From Mesorhizobium sp. L-2-11 (GTDB lineage: Bacteria; Pseudomonadota; Alphaproteobacteria; Rhizobiales; Rhizobiaceae), in NCBI RefSeq assembly GCF_016756595.1, contig NZ_AP023257.1:2000001-2064000 (forward strand): a stretch of 64,000 nucleotides of DNA. Reading direction: 5' to 3'. This document shows positions 26,101 through 35,233 of the stretch, one piece after another. Under the pieces are notes generated by a model, which saw only the letters and a program-made list of their open reading frames with translations, made no database searches and was not told the origin of the DNA. The translations under genes were made by a program, and so were the position numbers. Within the stretch, counting starts at the first letter, position 1. Each line of letters starts with the position of its first letter.

Positions 26101-26928
26101 TCACGGCATCAACTGGCCACCGTTCACCTCGATCACCTGGCCGGTGATGTAACCGCTCAACAGGGCGGACGAGAGGAACAGATAGGCGCCGACGCAGTCC
26201 TGCGGCGTGCCGGCGCGGCCCTGCGGGATGGTGGCAACCATGGCCTTCATGTGCTCCTCGGTCGAATAGCGCTCATGGAAAGGCGTCGCGATGGTGCCCG
26301 GCGCCACCGCGTTGACGCGGATGTTGAAGCCGATCAGTTCCTTGGCCATGCCGCGGGTCACATTGGAGACGAAGGCCTTGGCCGAGCCATAAAGGCCGGC
26401 GCCGCCGCCGGCGCCATTGCGCGCGGCGATCGACGAGGTATTGACGATGAAGCCGCCCTGGCGCTTCAGCCATGGCATCGCCTTGCGTGATGCGGTCAGC
26501 ACGGAGCGGGCGTTGAGGTCCATCACCGCGTCGTAATGCGCCTCGGTCAGTTCGGCATAAGGCACGCGGCCGAGCATGCCGCCGGCATTGTTGACCAGGC
26601 CATCGAGCCGGCCGAAATGTTGCGCGCTGTCCTCGACGACGCGCTCGACATCGGCAGCGATCGAGAAATCGCCCTGGACCGGGAATACCTCGCCACCGCC
26701 GTTGCGGATGGTTTTGGCCAGGTTTTCGGCAGCCGCCCGACTTGAATTGTAATGCAGCGCGACGCGGCATTTCTGCGCGGCGTAGGCCAGTGCAAGTGCC
26801 GCCCCGATGCCGGTCGAAGCGCCGGTGATCAGCACCGCCTTGCCGGCGAGGTCGGGGATGACCAAAGTGGGGGTGACAAGGGCGGAATTAACAGGGGCGG
26901 ATTTAGGGGCGGTTGTGGTGGCTGGCAC
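26101..26928 (-). CDS. Short-chain dehydrogenase/reductase (SDR)
   Basis: A 275-residue classical SDR oxidoreductase. AVLITGASTGIGAAL is the nucleotide-binding TGxxxGxG, then NNAGG, NTSSIAARNG, and the catalytic YGSAK; PGTIATPF and GYITGQVIEVNGGQ complete the family pattern, and 3-oxoacyl-ACP reductase-like enzymes are the closest look-alikes. GTG 26928 is chosen because GGAGGA lies 6-7 bases upstream; the frame is open much further (to 27156) but runs into repeat DNA. The substrate is unknown. Confidence 0.88.
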   Translation of the reverse strand: MPATTTAPKSAPVNSALVTPTLVIPDLAGKAVLITGASTGIGAALALAYAAQKCRVALHYNSSRAAAENLAKTIRNGGGEVFPVQGDFSIAADVERVVEDSAQHFGRLDGLVNNAGGMLGRVPYAELTEAHYDAVMDLNARSVLTASRKAMPWLKRQGGFIVNTSSIAARNGAGGGAGLYGSAKAFVSNVTRGMAKELIGFNIRVNAVAPGTIATPFHERYSTEEHMKAMVATIPQGRAGTPQDCVGAYLFLSSALLSGYITGQVIEVNGGQLMP

Positions 26929-27120
26929 GGCTATTCCTCCGGGACTCTCCTGCTCTTCGTAGAGCCTCGCCGTGCTGATGTTCAAGTCCGCAGAGGTTTT
27001 CGACCGCAAATAGGCGTAGCTCTGGCGCTGCAATTCGGTAAGTTTGATGACGCAGGCAGAGCTACAGTTGTGACGATCCGGATCCCCGGTTCGGAAACCG
27101 GCGCCGGCAGCGATCCTTCC

Positions 27121-27278
27121 CACCCCCCTCTGTCCTGCCGGACATCTCCCCCGCAAGGGGGGAGATTGGTCGTCATCCCGGCCTTCGCTAATCTTGAGCG
27201 TTGGAAATTAGAGCCGCCAAATGAAGCTGCCGATCTCCCCCCTTGCGGGGGAGATGTCCGGCAGGACAGAGGGGGGTG
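27121..27278. repeat. Two family-A repeats as a perfect 46-bp inverted pair
   Basis: The left arm 27121-27166 and right arm 27233-27278 are exact reverse complements over 46 bases by eye, each with its own small G/C palindrome and the ATGTCCGGCAGGACAG core. The 66-base spacer contains CCTTCGCTAATCTTGAGCGT, a variant of a motif that also occurs inside the other composite repeats of the window. It fills most of the 425-base gap between the SDR and cation-efflux genes; nothing else was recognised there. Confidence 0.85.
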
Positions 27279-27353
27279 CTGTCCCTCCGACATAGATGTT
27301 CTGCACCGGCTCGACGTTCTTGATGTCATGGCAGGGAAGCCGGTGTCCAGGCC

Positions 27354-28283
27354 TCACGCGAACGGCACTGCCGTCGTGCCCTTGGGTAGTTTTGCCTCGT
27401 CGTCGGGCTCGACATGGATGGTGACGCGCACCGAGGGGATTTCTGCCTTCAGCGCATCTTCGATGCGGTCGCAGATGATGTGGCTGGCGCCTACCGACAT
27501 GTCGGCGTCGACGACCAGGTGGAACTCGATGAACGTGGCGCGGCCGGCAATCCGCGTCTTCAGATCGTGGACTTCCAGCGCGCCCTTGCAATTGGCCGAG
27601 ATGATGTCGCGGATGCGCATGTGCTCCTGCGTGTCGACGGCGCGGTCCATCAGACCGTTCATCGACGAGCCGATGACGTGCCAGCCTTGCCACAGGATGT
27701 TCAGCGCAACGATGACGGCGAGAGCGGGATCGACGACCTGCCAGCCGGTCAGCACGGCGCCGACCAGGCCAATGAACACGCCGACCGAGGTCGCCACGTC
27801 GGTCATGATGTGCCTGCCGTCGGCGACCAGTGCCGGTGACTTCTCGGCACGCCCGGCACGGATCAGCGTCAAGGCCCAGAAGGCGTTGATCACCGTCGCG
27901 ACGCCGTTGATGGCGAGGCCGGTCCATGGCTGTTCGAGCGGGACGGGATGCCGCAGGGACCACCACACTTCGTTGAGGATCAGAAGGGCTGCCAGCACGA
28001 TCAGCACGCCCTCCAGCACAGCAGAGAAATACTCGGCCTTGTGGTGGCCGAACGGATGATCCTGGTCGGCCGGCTTGTAGCTGACCCGGATCGCCCAATA
28101 GGCGGCGGCCGAGGCGATGACGTTGACGATCGATTCCAGCGCGTCGGAATAGAGCGCCACGGAACCGGTGACGTACCAGGCCGCCAGCTTCAGGCCGAGC
28201 ACGACGAAGGCGAGGACTATCGACCAGAAGGCGAGGCTGGCGACCTTGCGCCTGGCGGCGTTTTTCGACTCAATAGCGGTCAT
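27354..28283 (-). CDS. Cation diffusion facilitator family transporter
   Basis: A 309-residue inner-membrane metal efflux protein (zinc, iron, cobalt or manganese). LYSDALESIVNV in helix 2 and ADGRHIMTDVATSVGV in helix 5 (the HxxxD site) are the transport-site signatures. The cytoplasmic C-terminal domain (KTRIAGRATFIEFHLVVDAD, then GASHIICDRIEDAL) is the CDF dimerisation fold. ATG 28283 is chosen over an upstream frame opening because homology begins there. It lies 28 bases downstream of trpE(G) on the same strand and could be co-transcribed. The metal is not predictable with confidence. Confidence 0.9.
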   Translation of the reverse strand: MTAIESKNAARRKVASLAFWSIVLAFVVLGLKLAAWYVTGSVALYSDALESIVNVIASAAAYWAIRVSYKPADQDHPFGHHKAEYFSAVLEGVLIVLAALLILNEVWWSLRHPVPLEQPWTGLAINGVATVINAFWALTLIRAGRAEKSPALVADGRHIMTDVATSVGVFIGLVGAVLTGWQVVDPALAVIVALNILWQGWHVIGSSMNGLMDRAVDTQEHMRIRDIISANCKGALEVHDLKTRIAGRATFIEFHLVVDADMSVGASHIICDRIEDALKAEIPSVRVTIHVEPDDEAKLPKGTTAVPFA

Positions 28284-28311
28284 CGATTGCTTCCGGCCGC
28301 CGAAACCGGAG

Positions 28312-30501
28312 CTAAGCCGCCTTTTCCTTGGCCTTGCGCGGCAGGTGCGCAACGATGTTCTCGATCATGCGCATGCCGGCATTGTGGCCGAGCGTCATGA
28401 TCGATTCCGGGTGGAACTGCACCGCGGCGATCGGCTCCTTGCTGTGCTCGAAGGCCATGATGACGCCTTCTTCCGTCTCGGCCGTGACGACGAAGCCGTC
28501 GGGCAGCCGCACCGGATCGGCGAAGATCGAGTGATAGCGGCCGACCGTCACCTCCTTGGGCAGGCCGGAAAAGATGATGCCCGGCTTCGACACGCGGATA
28601 CGCGACGGTTTGCCATGCATCGGCACGTGCAGGTGCCGCAGCTCTCCGCCATAGGCTTCGGCCAGCGCCTGCAGGCCGAGGCAGACGCCGAAGATCGGCA
28701 GGTCGCGCGCGCGGGCCCGCTTGATGGTGGCGGCGCAGTCAAAATCCTTCGGCGTGCCGGGACCGGGCGACAGCACGACCAGATTGGGTTTCAGCCGGTC
28801 GAAGACCTCGTCCGGCACCGGCGTGCGCACGGTCGAGACATTGGCGCCGGTCTGGCGGAAATAATTGGCCAGCGTGTGGACGAAGGAGTCCTCGTGGTCG
28901 ACCAGCAGGATGTTGACGCCGTCGCCGACGCGCGCGGTGGCGCGTTCGGTGTCGGCGGCATTGCCTGATTTGGCGTCGCGGATGGCGGAGATCATGGCGG
29001 ATGCCTTCAATTCGGTTTCGGCTTCTTCTTCCTCGGGAATGCTGTCGAACAGCAGCGTGGCTCCGGCGCGCACCTCGGCGATGCCGTCCTTGATGCGGAT
29101 GGTGCGAAGCGTCATGCCGGTGTTCATGTCACCGTTGAAATTGACCATGCCGATCGCACCGCCATACCAGGCGCGCGGGCTCTTCTCGTTCTGCTCGATG
29201 AAGCGCATAGCCCATAATTTCGGCGCGCCGGTGACGGTGACCGCCCAGGCATGCGACAAGAACGCGTCGAAGGCGTCCATGCCTTCGCGCAGCCGCCCCT
29301 CGATATGGTCGACGGTGTGGATCAGCCGCGAATACATCTCGATCTGGCGGCGGCCGATGACGCGCACCGAGCCCGGGTCGCAGACCCTCGACTTGTCGTT
29401 GCGGTCGACGTCCGAGCACATGGTCAGCTCGGATTCGTCCTTCTTCGAATTGAGCAGCTTCAGGATCTGCTCGCTATCGGAAATGGCGTCGCCGCCGCGC
29501 TTGATCGTGCCGGAGATCGGGCAGGTCTCGACACGGCGGCCGTTGACGCGCACGAACATCTCGGGCGAGGCGCCGATCAGATATTCGCCTTCGCCGAGAT
29601 TGATGAAGAAGGAATAGGGCGAGGGGTTGATGGCCTTCAGCCTGCGGGAGATGTCGGAGGGCGGTGTCTCGCAGCGCTCGTAGAACATCTGGCCGGGCAC
29701 CACCTCGAACAGGTCGCCGCGCTTGAAACTCTCCATCGCCTTGCGCACCAGATTGGCATATTCGCCGGGCTCATGGTCGCCGCGCGGCGGGATGCGGTCG
29801 GCGGTCCTGAACGGCTCGACGATTTCGTCGCGCGGCAATCCCTGCGTCGAAAACCCATCGCCGGAATAATCGTAGCGGTCGGTCCAGGCTTTTGTCGAAT
29901 AGTGGTCGACGACCAAAATCTCGTCGGGCAGGAACAGCACCAGGTCGCGCTGGCTTTGCTGGCGCTCGAGCTTGTAGTCGACCGGATCGAACTGGAAGGC
30001 GAGATCGTAGCCGAAGGCGCCGTAGAGGCCAAGATTGGCGTCTTCCTCTGTCTTGAACAGAGCGGTGATGGCGCGCAGCACGGTGAAGACGGAGGGAACG
30101 CGGCTGCGTTCTTCCTCGGTGAAGACTTGGGCAGGCTTGGCCACGTCGAGGCGGATCAGTCTCTTCGACGTCTCGGCGATCGTCACGTCGTCAAGGCTGC
30201 CGAGCGCCTTGCCGATCACCGGCAGAAGCACCTCGCCACGGCTGTTCAGCGCCTCGATGCGCATCGCGCGGCTGCGCGCCGAGATCACCAGCGGCGGGTC
30301 GATCATGGCGGTGTCCCAACGCGTATAGCGGCCGGGATATTCGTAATTCGAGGAAAACACGGCGCCACGGCGTGAATTCAGCCCGTCGACATAGAAGTCG
30401 ATCGCGCCTTGGTAAGGCCGGTCATGGCGCTCGCGGGTAATCGTCACGCCACCCGCCGTGACGAAGCGCTCCGCCCCGTTCTCCAGAATTTTCGTCGTCA
30501 T
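28312..30501 (-). CDS. trpE: Fused anthranilate synthase TrpE(G)
   Basis: Makes anthranilate from chorismate and glutamine, the first step of tryptophan synthesis. The 729-residue fusion has the aminating chorismate-binding subunit in the first ~510 residues ([42 protein letters not shown]) and the glutaminase at the end ([29 protein letters not shown], catalytic Cys in [12 protein letters not shown], His-Glu in VQFHPESIM). The same fusion and length are known from Sinorhizobium meliloti. GGAG about 6 bases upstream favours ATG 30501 over 30513. It is regulated by the trpL attenuator upstream. Confidence 0.97.
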   Translation of the reverse strand: MTTKILENGAERFVTAGGVTITRERHDRPYQGAIDFYVDGLNSRRGAVFSSNYEYPGRYTRWDTAMIDPPLVISARSRAMRIEALNSRGEVLLPVIGKALGSLDDVTIAETSKRLIRLDVAKPAQVFTEEERSRVPSVFTVLRAITALFKTEEDANLGLYGAFGYDLAFQFDPVDYKLERQQSQRDLVLFLPDEILVVDHYSTKAWTDRYDYSGDGFSTQGLPRDEIVEPFRTADRIPPRGDHEPGEYANLVRKAMESFKRGDLFEVVPGQMFYERCETPPSDISRRLKAINPSPYSFFINLGEGEYLIGASPEMFVRVNGRRVETCPISGTIKRGGDAISDSEQILKLLNSKKDESELTMCSDVDRNDKSRVCDPGSVRVIGRRQIEMYSRLIHTVDHIEGRLREGMDAFDAFLSHAWAVTVTGAPKLWAMRFIEQNEKSPRAWYGGAIGMVNFNGDMNTGMTLRTIRIKDGIAEVRAGATLLFDSIPEEEEAETELKASAMISAIRDAKSGNAADTERATARVGDGVNILLVDHEDSFVHTLANYFRQTGANVSTVRTPVPDEVFDRLKPNLVVLSPGPGTPKDFDCAATIKRARARDLPIFGVCLGLQALAEAYGGELRHLHVPMHGKPSRIRVSKPGIIFSGLPKEVTVGRYHSIFADPVRLPDGFVVTAETEEGVIMAFEHSKEPIAAVQFHPESIMTLGHNAGMRMIENIVAHLPRKAKEKAA

Positions 30502-30584
30502 TGCCGTCTCCATCAGCGTCTTGGGTATTTCAGCGACTTGGCTCTATCAGCGTCTTGGGGGCAACGGACCCGGGGCTTGGCTTT

Positions 30585-30622
30585 AAAAAACAAATGGCCG
30601 CCCGGACATTCCGTTGCGGCCA
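30585..30622 (-). terminator. trp attenuator (rho-independent terminator)
   Basis: On the minus strand, TGGCCGC (30622-30616) pairs with GCGGCCA (30601-30595) and is followed by ATTTGTTTTTT. A copy of GCGGCC right after the trpL stop (30660-30655) can pair with the first terminator arm instead, giving the antiterminator, and CGCTG/CAGCG around the stop gives the alternative early hairpin. This is the standard arrangement for tryptophan attenuation. Confidence 0.85.
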
Positions 30623-30662
30623 CCTTCTATTTTTCACGCGCACGCGTTCGAACAGGCCGCTG

Positions 30663-30707
30663 TCAGCGAGCCCACCACCAAACGGTCTTGATCGAACGCA
30701 TGTTCAT
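30663..30707 (-). CDS. trpL: trp operon leader peptide TrpL
   Basis: A 14-codon frame encoding MNMRSIKTVWWWAR, ending TGA at 30665-30663. Three consecutive tryptophan codons sense charged tRNA-Trp by ribosome stalling, and rhizobial leader peptides have the same WWWAR end. It lies about 160 bases upstream of trpE(G) and directly before mutually exclusive hairpins. A promoter-like pair of hexamers sits so close that the mRNA may start at or near the ATG. Confidence 0.92.
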   Translation of the reverse strand: MNMRSIKTVWWWAR

Positions 30708-30714
30708 GGCGATT

Positions 30715-30743
30715 CCAATAGCGGCGATTGCACGGCCGCGCAA
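30715..30743 (-). promoter_or_regulatory. Candidate trpL promoter
   Basis: On the minus strand TTGCGC (30743-30738) and TATTGG (30720-30715) are separated by 17 bases and would place the start point at about the trpL ATG. The match to consensus is only moderate. Confidence 0.4.
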
Positions 30744-30800
30744 CTGGATTCAATGAAGGGCATGGAGACGGGGGAGGGCATGGAAAAGGGCATGAGGCTC

Positions 30801-31871
30801 TCAATCCTCCAGCGTTCCCGACCGTGCATCGGCGCTTTTCCTGTCGCCGACCAGTTTCAGCAGATCTTCGCCGGCGCGGATGATGCGCCGGGAACGCCGT
30901 GTCAGGATGATGCCCGCCTGCGGCGCGAACACCTGCGTGCGGCCGCCGGCTTCACCCGGCGCATGGACGATGGTGGCGAGCAGCGCGCCTTTTGCCACAC
31001 GGTCGCCGGGCTTCACCTCGTAGAGGACCGCGCCGGCCCGCGGCGCCGGCATCATGTCGATGTTTTCGAGCGGCGCGACGGTACCAGTGAAGCTGCCGGG
31101 CGTGGACAAGGCCTGGTCCAGGATCACGCCGCGCGCCACCAGCAGCCGATAGAGCCCTTCGGCATCGGCGCCGGCCAAAGTGCCGTCGACATCGAGTATG
31201 CCGCGATACTCGACCGTGGTGGCGACGCGCCGGTCGAAACGCGCCACCTCTGCAGGGAGGTTCAGATATGGCGTGATCGAGGCGCCTTCGAAGGTTCCGT
31301 CGGTATCTTCATCCCACAGGATCACCGCATCTACGCCCATGGCCGCTGCACAATCCGCCATGGCCGGCCACAGGCTGGCATGGACATAGAGGTAGGCGAG
31401 GCCCTCGTCGTCGCAGTGCAGGTCAAGCACGATGTCGTGGCCGATCGACAGCTGCAGCAGCCGGCTCTTCAGCCGCTGATCGGCAGTGGCAAGCGTGGTG
31501 TCGGGCAACAATTCAACGTCAGGCGCGGCCAGCAGCGGAAAGCCGCGGTTGAAGTTGGTGCGGGTGCCCAAGTGAAAACGGCCCTGGTGCTCGCCGAAAT
31601 GATACTGGGCGCGGCCGATCGGATTGGCTTGCGGCACGATGGTGATATTGCCCTTGATGCGGCCTTCGGCTTCGGCCTTTTCAAGCATCGGCATCAGCGT
31701 GTCGATGGCGACGACGCCCGGCAGTTCGCCGGCATGCAGTGCCGCCTGCAGATAGGCCGAAGGTGCGGCCTTGTCGCTGCCGTCAAAGCGGAGCCCCTGG
31801 AAGCGGAAGACCGGGAATTCGTAGGAAACGCCCTCGCTGTCGCCGACTATACGCTCGATCGATTTCTGCAT
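30801..31871 (-). CDS. Succinylglutamate desuccinylase/aspartoacylase family (M14-like) protein
   Basis: A 356-residue zinc-dependent deacylase-like protein. AALHAGELPGVVAIDTL carries the H-x-x-E zinc pair near residue 46-49 and IVLDLHCDDEGLAYLYVH the third ligand; NFNRGFP contains the substrate-binding N-x-x-R. The C-terminal ~90 residues (AGAVLYEVKPGDRVAKGALL) form the biotinyl-like beta domain seen in the AstE/AspA subfamily. GGAGG about 7 bases upstream supports the start at 31871. The substrate is unknown; N-acylated amino acids or ectoine breakdown intermediates are family precedents. Confidence 0.87.
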   Translation of the reverse strand: MQKSIERIVGDSEGVSYEFPVFRFQGLRFDGSDKAAPSAYLQAALHAGELPGVVAIDTLMPMLEKAEAEGRIKGNITIVPQANPIGRAQYHFGEHQGRFHLGTRTNFNRGFPLLAAPDVELLPDTTLATADQRLKSRLLQLSIGHDIVLDLHCDDEGLAYLYVHASLWPAMADCAAAMGVDAVILWDEDTDGTFEGASITPYLNLPAEVARFDRRVATTVEYRGILDVDGTLAGADAEGLYRLLVARGVILDQALSTPGSFTGTVAPLENIDMMPAPRAGAVLYEVKPGDRVAKGALLATIVHAPGEAGGRTQVFAPQAGIILTRRSRRIIRAGEDLLKLVGDRKSADARSGTLED

Positions 31872-31992
31872 GATACGCCTCCAGGAACACACATGCCCCT
31901 TCGCCGATACGCTGTCGATTGGTCCAGTCTGCTGCGCCATGGGCGCAAGACCGGCCGGGCCCGATGGACATACTGGTCCAACGCGGCCCGGC

Positions 31993-33369
31993 CTATGCCA
32001 GCGGCTTCAATTCCTGGGCTATGGTGGGCAGAAGTTCCGAGACGTTGGGGTGGATGTGCATGGCCCGCGCGAGCGTGCTGATCGGCGCCTTGGCGTACAT
32101 CAGATCGAGCACGCAGTGTATCGCCTCGTCGCCGCCGGGGCCGAGCACCGAACAGCCGAGGATTTCGTTGGTGTCGGCATCGGCCAGGATCCTCATGAAA
32201 CCTTGCGTCTCGCCTTTCTCGACGGCGCGGCCGACGCGGGTCATCGGCCGCTGGCCGACCAGCGCGCGGCGGCCGGACTTTCTGACCGCTGCCTCGGTCA
32301 TGCCGCAGCGGCCGAGCGGCGGGTCGGTATAGAGCGCATAGGCCTCGATGCGGTCGCTCACCTTGCGCGGGTCGTTGTCGAGCAGATTGGCGGCGACGAT
32401 CTCGTAGTCGTTGTAGGAGGTGTGGGTGAAGGCGCCCTTGCCGTTGCAGTCGCCCATCGCCCAGATGCCGGGCACGCTGGTGCGCAACTGATCGTCGACG
32501 ACGATGAAGCCGCGTTTGTCGACCGCGACGCCGGGCTTGTCGAGGCCGAGATCGTCGGTGTTGGGCGTCCGGCCCACTGCCAGCAGCACATGTGAGCCGA
32601 CCGCCGGCGCCTCGCCGGCGGTGAAGGTCACGGCGATTTCGTTGCCCTGCCTGGCGAAGCTGATGTCGTCGGCGCCGAGATGGACGGCGATATTTTCGTT
32701 TTCGAAGATGGACAGGATGGCGGCCGAGACATCCTCGTCCTCGCGGCCGATCAGCCGCGGGCTCTTTTCGATCACCGTCACCTCCGATCCGAAACGGCGG
32801 AACATCTGCGCGAATTCGAGCGAGACGTAGCTGCCGCCGACGACGACGAGATGACGCGGCAGCACGTCGAGATTCATCATCGACGAGTTGGTCAGGAACG
32901 GAATGTCGTCGACGCCCGGCAGATCAGGCACCGAGGCACGGCCGCCGGTGTTGATGAATATTTTTTCGGCGCTCAGCAGCTCGTCGCCGATGCGCACGGT
33001 TTCGGCCGTCTCGAAGCGTGCATGGCCGCGATAAAGCGTGCATCTCTCCATGCCGGCAATCCAGCTCTCGAGATTGCCGCGGGCGTCGTTCGTCACCTTG
33101 TCCTTGCGCGCCTTGATCGCCGTGTAGTCGACGCCGACCGGACCGGAGAGCGTCACGCCGTAGTCGGCGGCGCGGCGGGCGAGATGCGCGGCATAGGCGC
33201 TGGCCACCATGGCCTTGGTCGGCATGCAGCCGGTGTTGACGCAGGTGCCGCCGACCAGCTTGCGCTCGATCAGCGCCACGCTCATGCCGGCCGCGGTCAA
33301 CCGGCCGGCGAGCGGCGGGCCGGCCTGTCCGGCGCCGATGATGATGGCGTCGAATGGCTTTGCCGTCAT
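31993..33369 (-). CDS. FAD-dependent pyridine nucleotide-disulfide oxidoreductase (mercuric reductase-like)
   Basis: A 458-residue flavoprotein. The FAD motif is IIIGAGQAGPPLAGRL, the redox-active disulfide GGTCVNTGCMPTKA (C-x4-C), the NAD(P)H site VVVGGSYVSLEFAQMF and the second FAD motif WAMGDCNGKGAFTH. The C-terminal dimer motif HIHPNVSELLPT keeps the catalytic His-Glu. There is no N-terminal metal-binding domain and no C-terminal CC pair, so a role in mercury detoxification is not supported. The ATG at 33369 overlaps the DUF4126 stop by 4 bases; the same frame stays open far upstream but that part is non-coding. Confidence 0.9.
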   Translation of the reverse strand: MTAKPFDAIIIGAGQAGPPLAGRLTAAGMSVALIERKLVGGTCVNTGCMPTKAMVASAYAAHLARRAADYGVTLSGPVGVDYTAIKARKDKVTNDARGNLESWIAGMERCTLYRGHARFETAETVRIGDELLSAEKIFINTGGRASVPDLPGVDDIPFLTNSSMMNLDVLPRHLVVVGGSYVSLEFAQMFRRFGSEVTVIEKSPRLIGREDEDVSAAILSIFENENIAVHLGADDISFARQGNEIAVTFTAGEAPAVGSHVLLAVGRTPNTDDLGLDKPGVAVDKRGFIVVDDQLRTSVPGIWAMGDCNGKGAFTHTSYNDYEIVAANLLDNDPRKVSDRIEAYALYTDPPLGRCGMTEAAVRKSGRRALVGQRPMTRVGRAVEKGETQGFMRILADADTNEILGCSVLGPGGDEAIHCVLDLMYAKAPISTLARAMHIHPNVSELLPTIAQELKPLA

Positions 33370-33827
33370 GCCACGGCCGCCACGATCAGCAGACCGCCGA
33401 CGATCGCCACCGCGTCCTCGATGAAGGCGGCGGGCGGGTCCTTGCCGAAAGCCAGCGCCAGGCGTTTGCGCAGCTCGGCGCCGCCGAGCGTGCCGATCAC
33501 CGCGCCGATGGCACCGGCGATCAGGCCGCCGACGGTGGCGCCACCGGTGGCGCCGATCACCGCGCCGATGAAGGCGCCGACAGCGATGCGCGCGCCGAAC
33601 TGCTGCGGCACCTTGCGGCTCGGCGTCGACGGCAACTGATCGGTGATCAGTTCGGCAATGGCCAGGATGGTGAAGATGCCGACGGTGATCCAGTGGCCCA
33701 TGAAGCTGGCCCAGGTTCCGGCGACCGGCAGCCAGCCGAGCCAGGCGCCCCAGGCAACGGCGGCAGGCGCAGTCATGGCGCGAAGGCCGGCAACGACGCC
33801 GATCAGAAGCGCAAGCATGTACAGCAT
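33366..33827 (-). CDS. DUF4126 family membrane protein
   Basis: A 153-residue protein with three or four hydrophobic segments. LLIGVVAGLRAMTAPAAVAW and the glycine-rich GGATVGGLIAGAIGAVIGTL are typical of DUF4126. The function is unknown. GAGGGG about 7 bases upstream supports the start at 33827. Translational coupling to the FAD oxidoreductase (ATGA overlap) suggests a functional link. Confidence 0.8.
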   Translation of the reverse strand: MLYMLALLIGVVAGLRAMTAPAAVAWGAWLGWLPVAGTWASFMGHWITVGIFTILAIAELITDQLPSTPSRKVPQQFGARIAVGAFIGAVIGATGGATVGGLIAGAIGAVIGTLGGAELRKRLALAFGKDPPAAFIEDAVAIVGGLLIVAAVA

Positions 33828-33984
33828 GATTGACCCCTCGAACACACCGCCTGGGACAGCCCAGCCAGGGCAGGCTAGCACAGCTTATGGATTTGACCAG
33901 AGGCGTAGCAGAAGGGACCCGAAGCGAGCGCAGGATCGAGAGCCGAGAAAAGATGGCCAGTTGGATGGCAATTCGGCGTCGGCG

Positions 33985-34163
33985 CCGCCCCTCATCTGCC
34001 TGCCGGCATCTTCTCCCCGTATAGTGACGGGGAGAAGCGGCTGGCCGCAACCTCGGCGCCCTCTTTTTGCGACGCTGACAGGTGGCGAAATCGTCGGAGA
34101 CGGCGTCTTTCTCCCCGTCTCTATACGGGGAGAAATGCCCGGCAGGGCAATGAGGGGCAGCGC
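33985..34163. repeat. Composite palindromic repeat, family B
   Basis: Two convergent units. The first starts CGCCCCTCATCTGCCTGCC and contains CTCCCCGTATAGTGACGGGGAG; the second is its inverse with CTCCCCGTCTCTATACGGGGAG and ends GGCAATGAGGGGC. The middle contains a GGCGAAATCGTCGGAGACGG motif. The same arrangement recurs at 36005-36190 and 49250-49480. It fills the space between the DUF4126 gene and the GlxA-type regulator; 33828-33984 holds nothing recognisable. Confidence 0.8.
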
Positions 34164-34181
34164 AAACCTGAAGCGATTGCC

Positions 34182-35168
34182 TCACCTCGGCGCGTGCGCC
34201 ACGCGTTCCTGAGCGTTCTTCGAGAATTCGCGACGGTACTGCGCCGGCGTGGTTCTGAGCCGCGCCGCAAAGTGCTGGCGCAGCGATGTGGCGCTGCCGA
34301 AGCCCGCCTCGAAGGCAATCATGTCCATCGATTTTTCCGTTACTTCCAGCAGTTGTTGCGCCAGCGCGACGCGCTGGTCGATCAGCCAGTCGCCGAAGCT
34401 GGTGCCGATTGTTTTCTGGAAGCGGCGCGTGAATGTCCGGCGGGTGAGGCCGGCGGCGTCGGCGACCCTGTCCAGACTGTGCGTCTGGCCCAGCGTCCTG
34501 CGCACCGCGTCGAGCGCCTGGGTGAAGCGGTCCGCATTTTCGGTCCTGGCGATCGGGCGTTCTATGAACTGCGCCTGCCCGCCCTGCCGGTGAGGAGACA
34601 GCACGATTTGCCGAGCGAGGCGCAACGCCGCCTCGGCCCCGCAGCGGGCTCGCACGATATGCAGGCAGCAATCGAGCCCGGCGGCGACACCGGCCGAGGT
34701 CACGACATCGCCATTGTCGATGTACAGCACCTCCGGCTCGACGAGAATGTCGGGATAGAGCGCCTGCAGTTGATCCGTGTAGGCCCAGTGCGTCGCGGCA
34801 CGCCGCCCAGAAAGCAATCCGGTCGCCGCAACCGCGAACGTTCCCAGGCACAATCCGACAATCAGCGCGCCCCTTTGGTGCGCGAGACGCAGCGCCTCGA
34901 TCAGTGCCGCCGGCGGTGGGACTTCGAGCTCCTTCCAGCTAGGCACGATGACGATGTCGGCGCCATCAAGCGCGGCAAGCCCGTACGCGACGCTGATGGT
35001 CAGCCCGGCATCGGTGCGGATCGGCCCGTTCTCAATCGCGCAGACCCGGAAGTCGAAGCGCGGCAGGCCGAGAGCCGTGCGATCCTCTGCGAACACGAGG
35101 CACGGGACGGAAAGGTGGAACGGGCTGATGCCATCGAAGGCGATGGCGGCAACGATCGGATCGGCCAT
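34182..35168 (-). CDS. GlxA-type AraC-family transcriptional regulator
   Basis: A 328-residue regulator. The N-terminal ~190 residues are a DJ-1/PfpI-like amidotransferase fold (IVAAIAFDGISPFHLSVPCL, then ALIVGLCLGTFAVAATGLL with the nucleophile-elbow Cys, and YIDNGDVVTSAGVAAGLDCC). The C-terminal ~100 residues are the double helix-turn-helix AraC domain (LDRVADAAGLTRRTFTRRFQ, then DMIAFEAGFGSATSLRQHF). It is divergent from an isochorismatase-like gene with 129 bases between, so that gene is its likely target. FtrA/GlxA relatives respond to small metabolites; the ligand here is unknown. Confidence 0.92.
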   Translation of the reverse strand: MADPIVAAIAFDGISPFHLSVPCLVFAEDRTALGLPRFDFRVCAIENGPIRTDAGLTISVAYGLAALDGADIVIVPSWKELEVPPPAALIEALRLAHQRGALIVGLCLGTFAVAATGLLSGRRAATHWAYTDQLQALYPDILVEPEVLYIDNGDVVTSAGVAAGLDCCLHIVRARCGAEAALRLARQIVLSPHRQGGQAQFIERPIARTENADRFTQALDAVRRTLGQTHSLDRVADAAGLTRRTFTRRFQKTIGTSFGDWLIDQRVALAQQLLEVTEKSMDMIAFEAGFGSATSLRQHFAARLRTTPAQYRREFSKNAQERVAHAPR

Positions 35169-35198
35169 GCTGAGCACCAATGAGGGTTAGGTTCGAAC

Positions 35199-35233
35199 TG
35201 TCCCAATTCTTTCGAGCAATGTCAATCGGGACA
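35199..35233. promoter_or_regulatory. Candidate operator between the GlxA-type regulator and the isochorismatase-like gene
   Basis: TGTCCC at 35199-35204 and GGGACA at 35228-35233 form an inverted repeat across 23 bases; CCAAT/TCAATC on the inner sides extend it loosely. Its place in the shared promoter region suggests regulator binding. Confidence 0.35.

Larger units (their letters stand above)
30585..30707 (-). ncRNA. Attenuated trpL transcript (rnTrpL-like small RNA)
   Basis: The RNA released when transcription stops at the attenuator spans the trpL reading frame and the terminator hairpin. In Sinorhizobium meliloti the equivalent RNA acts in trans on other trp genes. Here the role is inferred from the conserved arrangement only. 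Confidence 0.5.

Noticed and set aside
25676..27278. Repeats considered as a CRISPR array
   Set aside because: Copies are palindromic, scattered and in both orientations with no regular spacers or cas genes.
29251..30375. Long plus-strand frame opposite trpE(G)
   Set aside because: trpE(G) is certain on the other strand; the antisense translation is low-complexity and lacks a ribosome site.
31993..33369. Mercuric reductase (merA)
   Set aside because: The N-terminal metal-binding domain and the C-terminal vicinal cysteines are missing and no mer genes are nearby.
33370..34851. Upstream extension of the FAD oxidoreductase frame to 952 codons
   Set aside because: The extra part overlaps the DUF4126 gene and repeat DNA in another frame and shows no recognisable protein; the family starts at the FAD motif after 33369.
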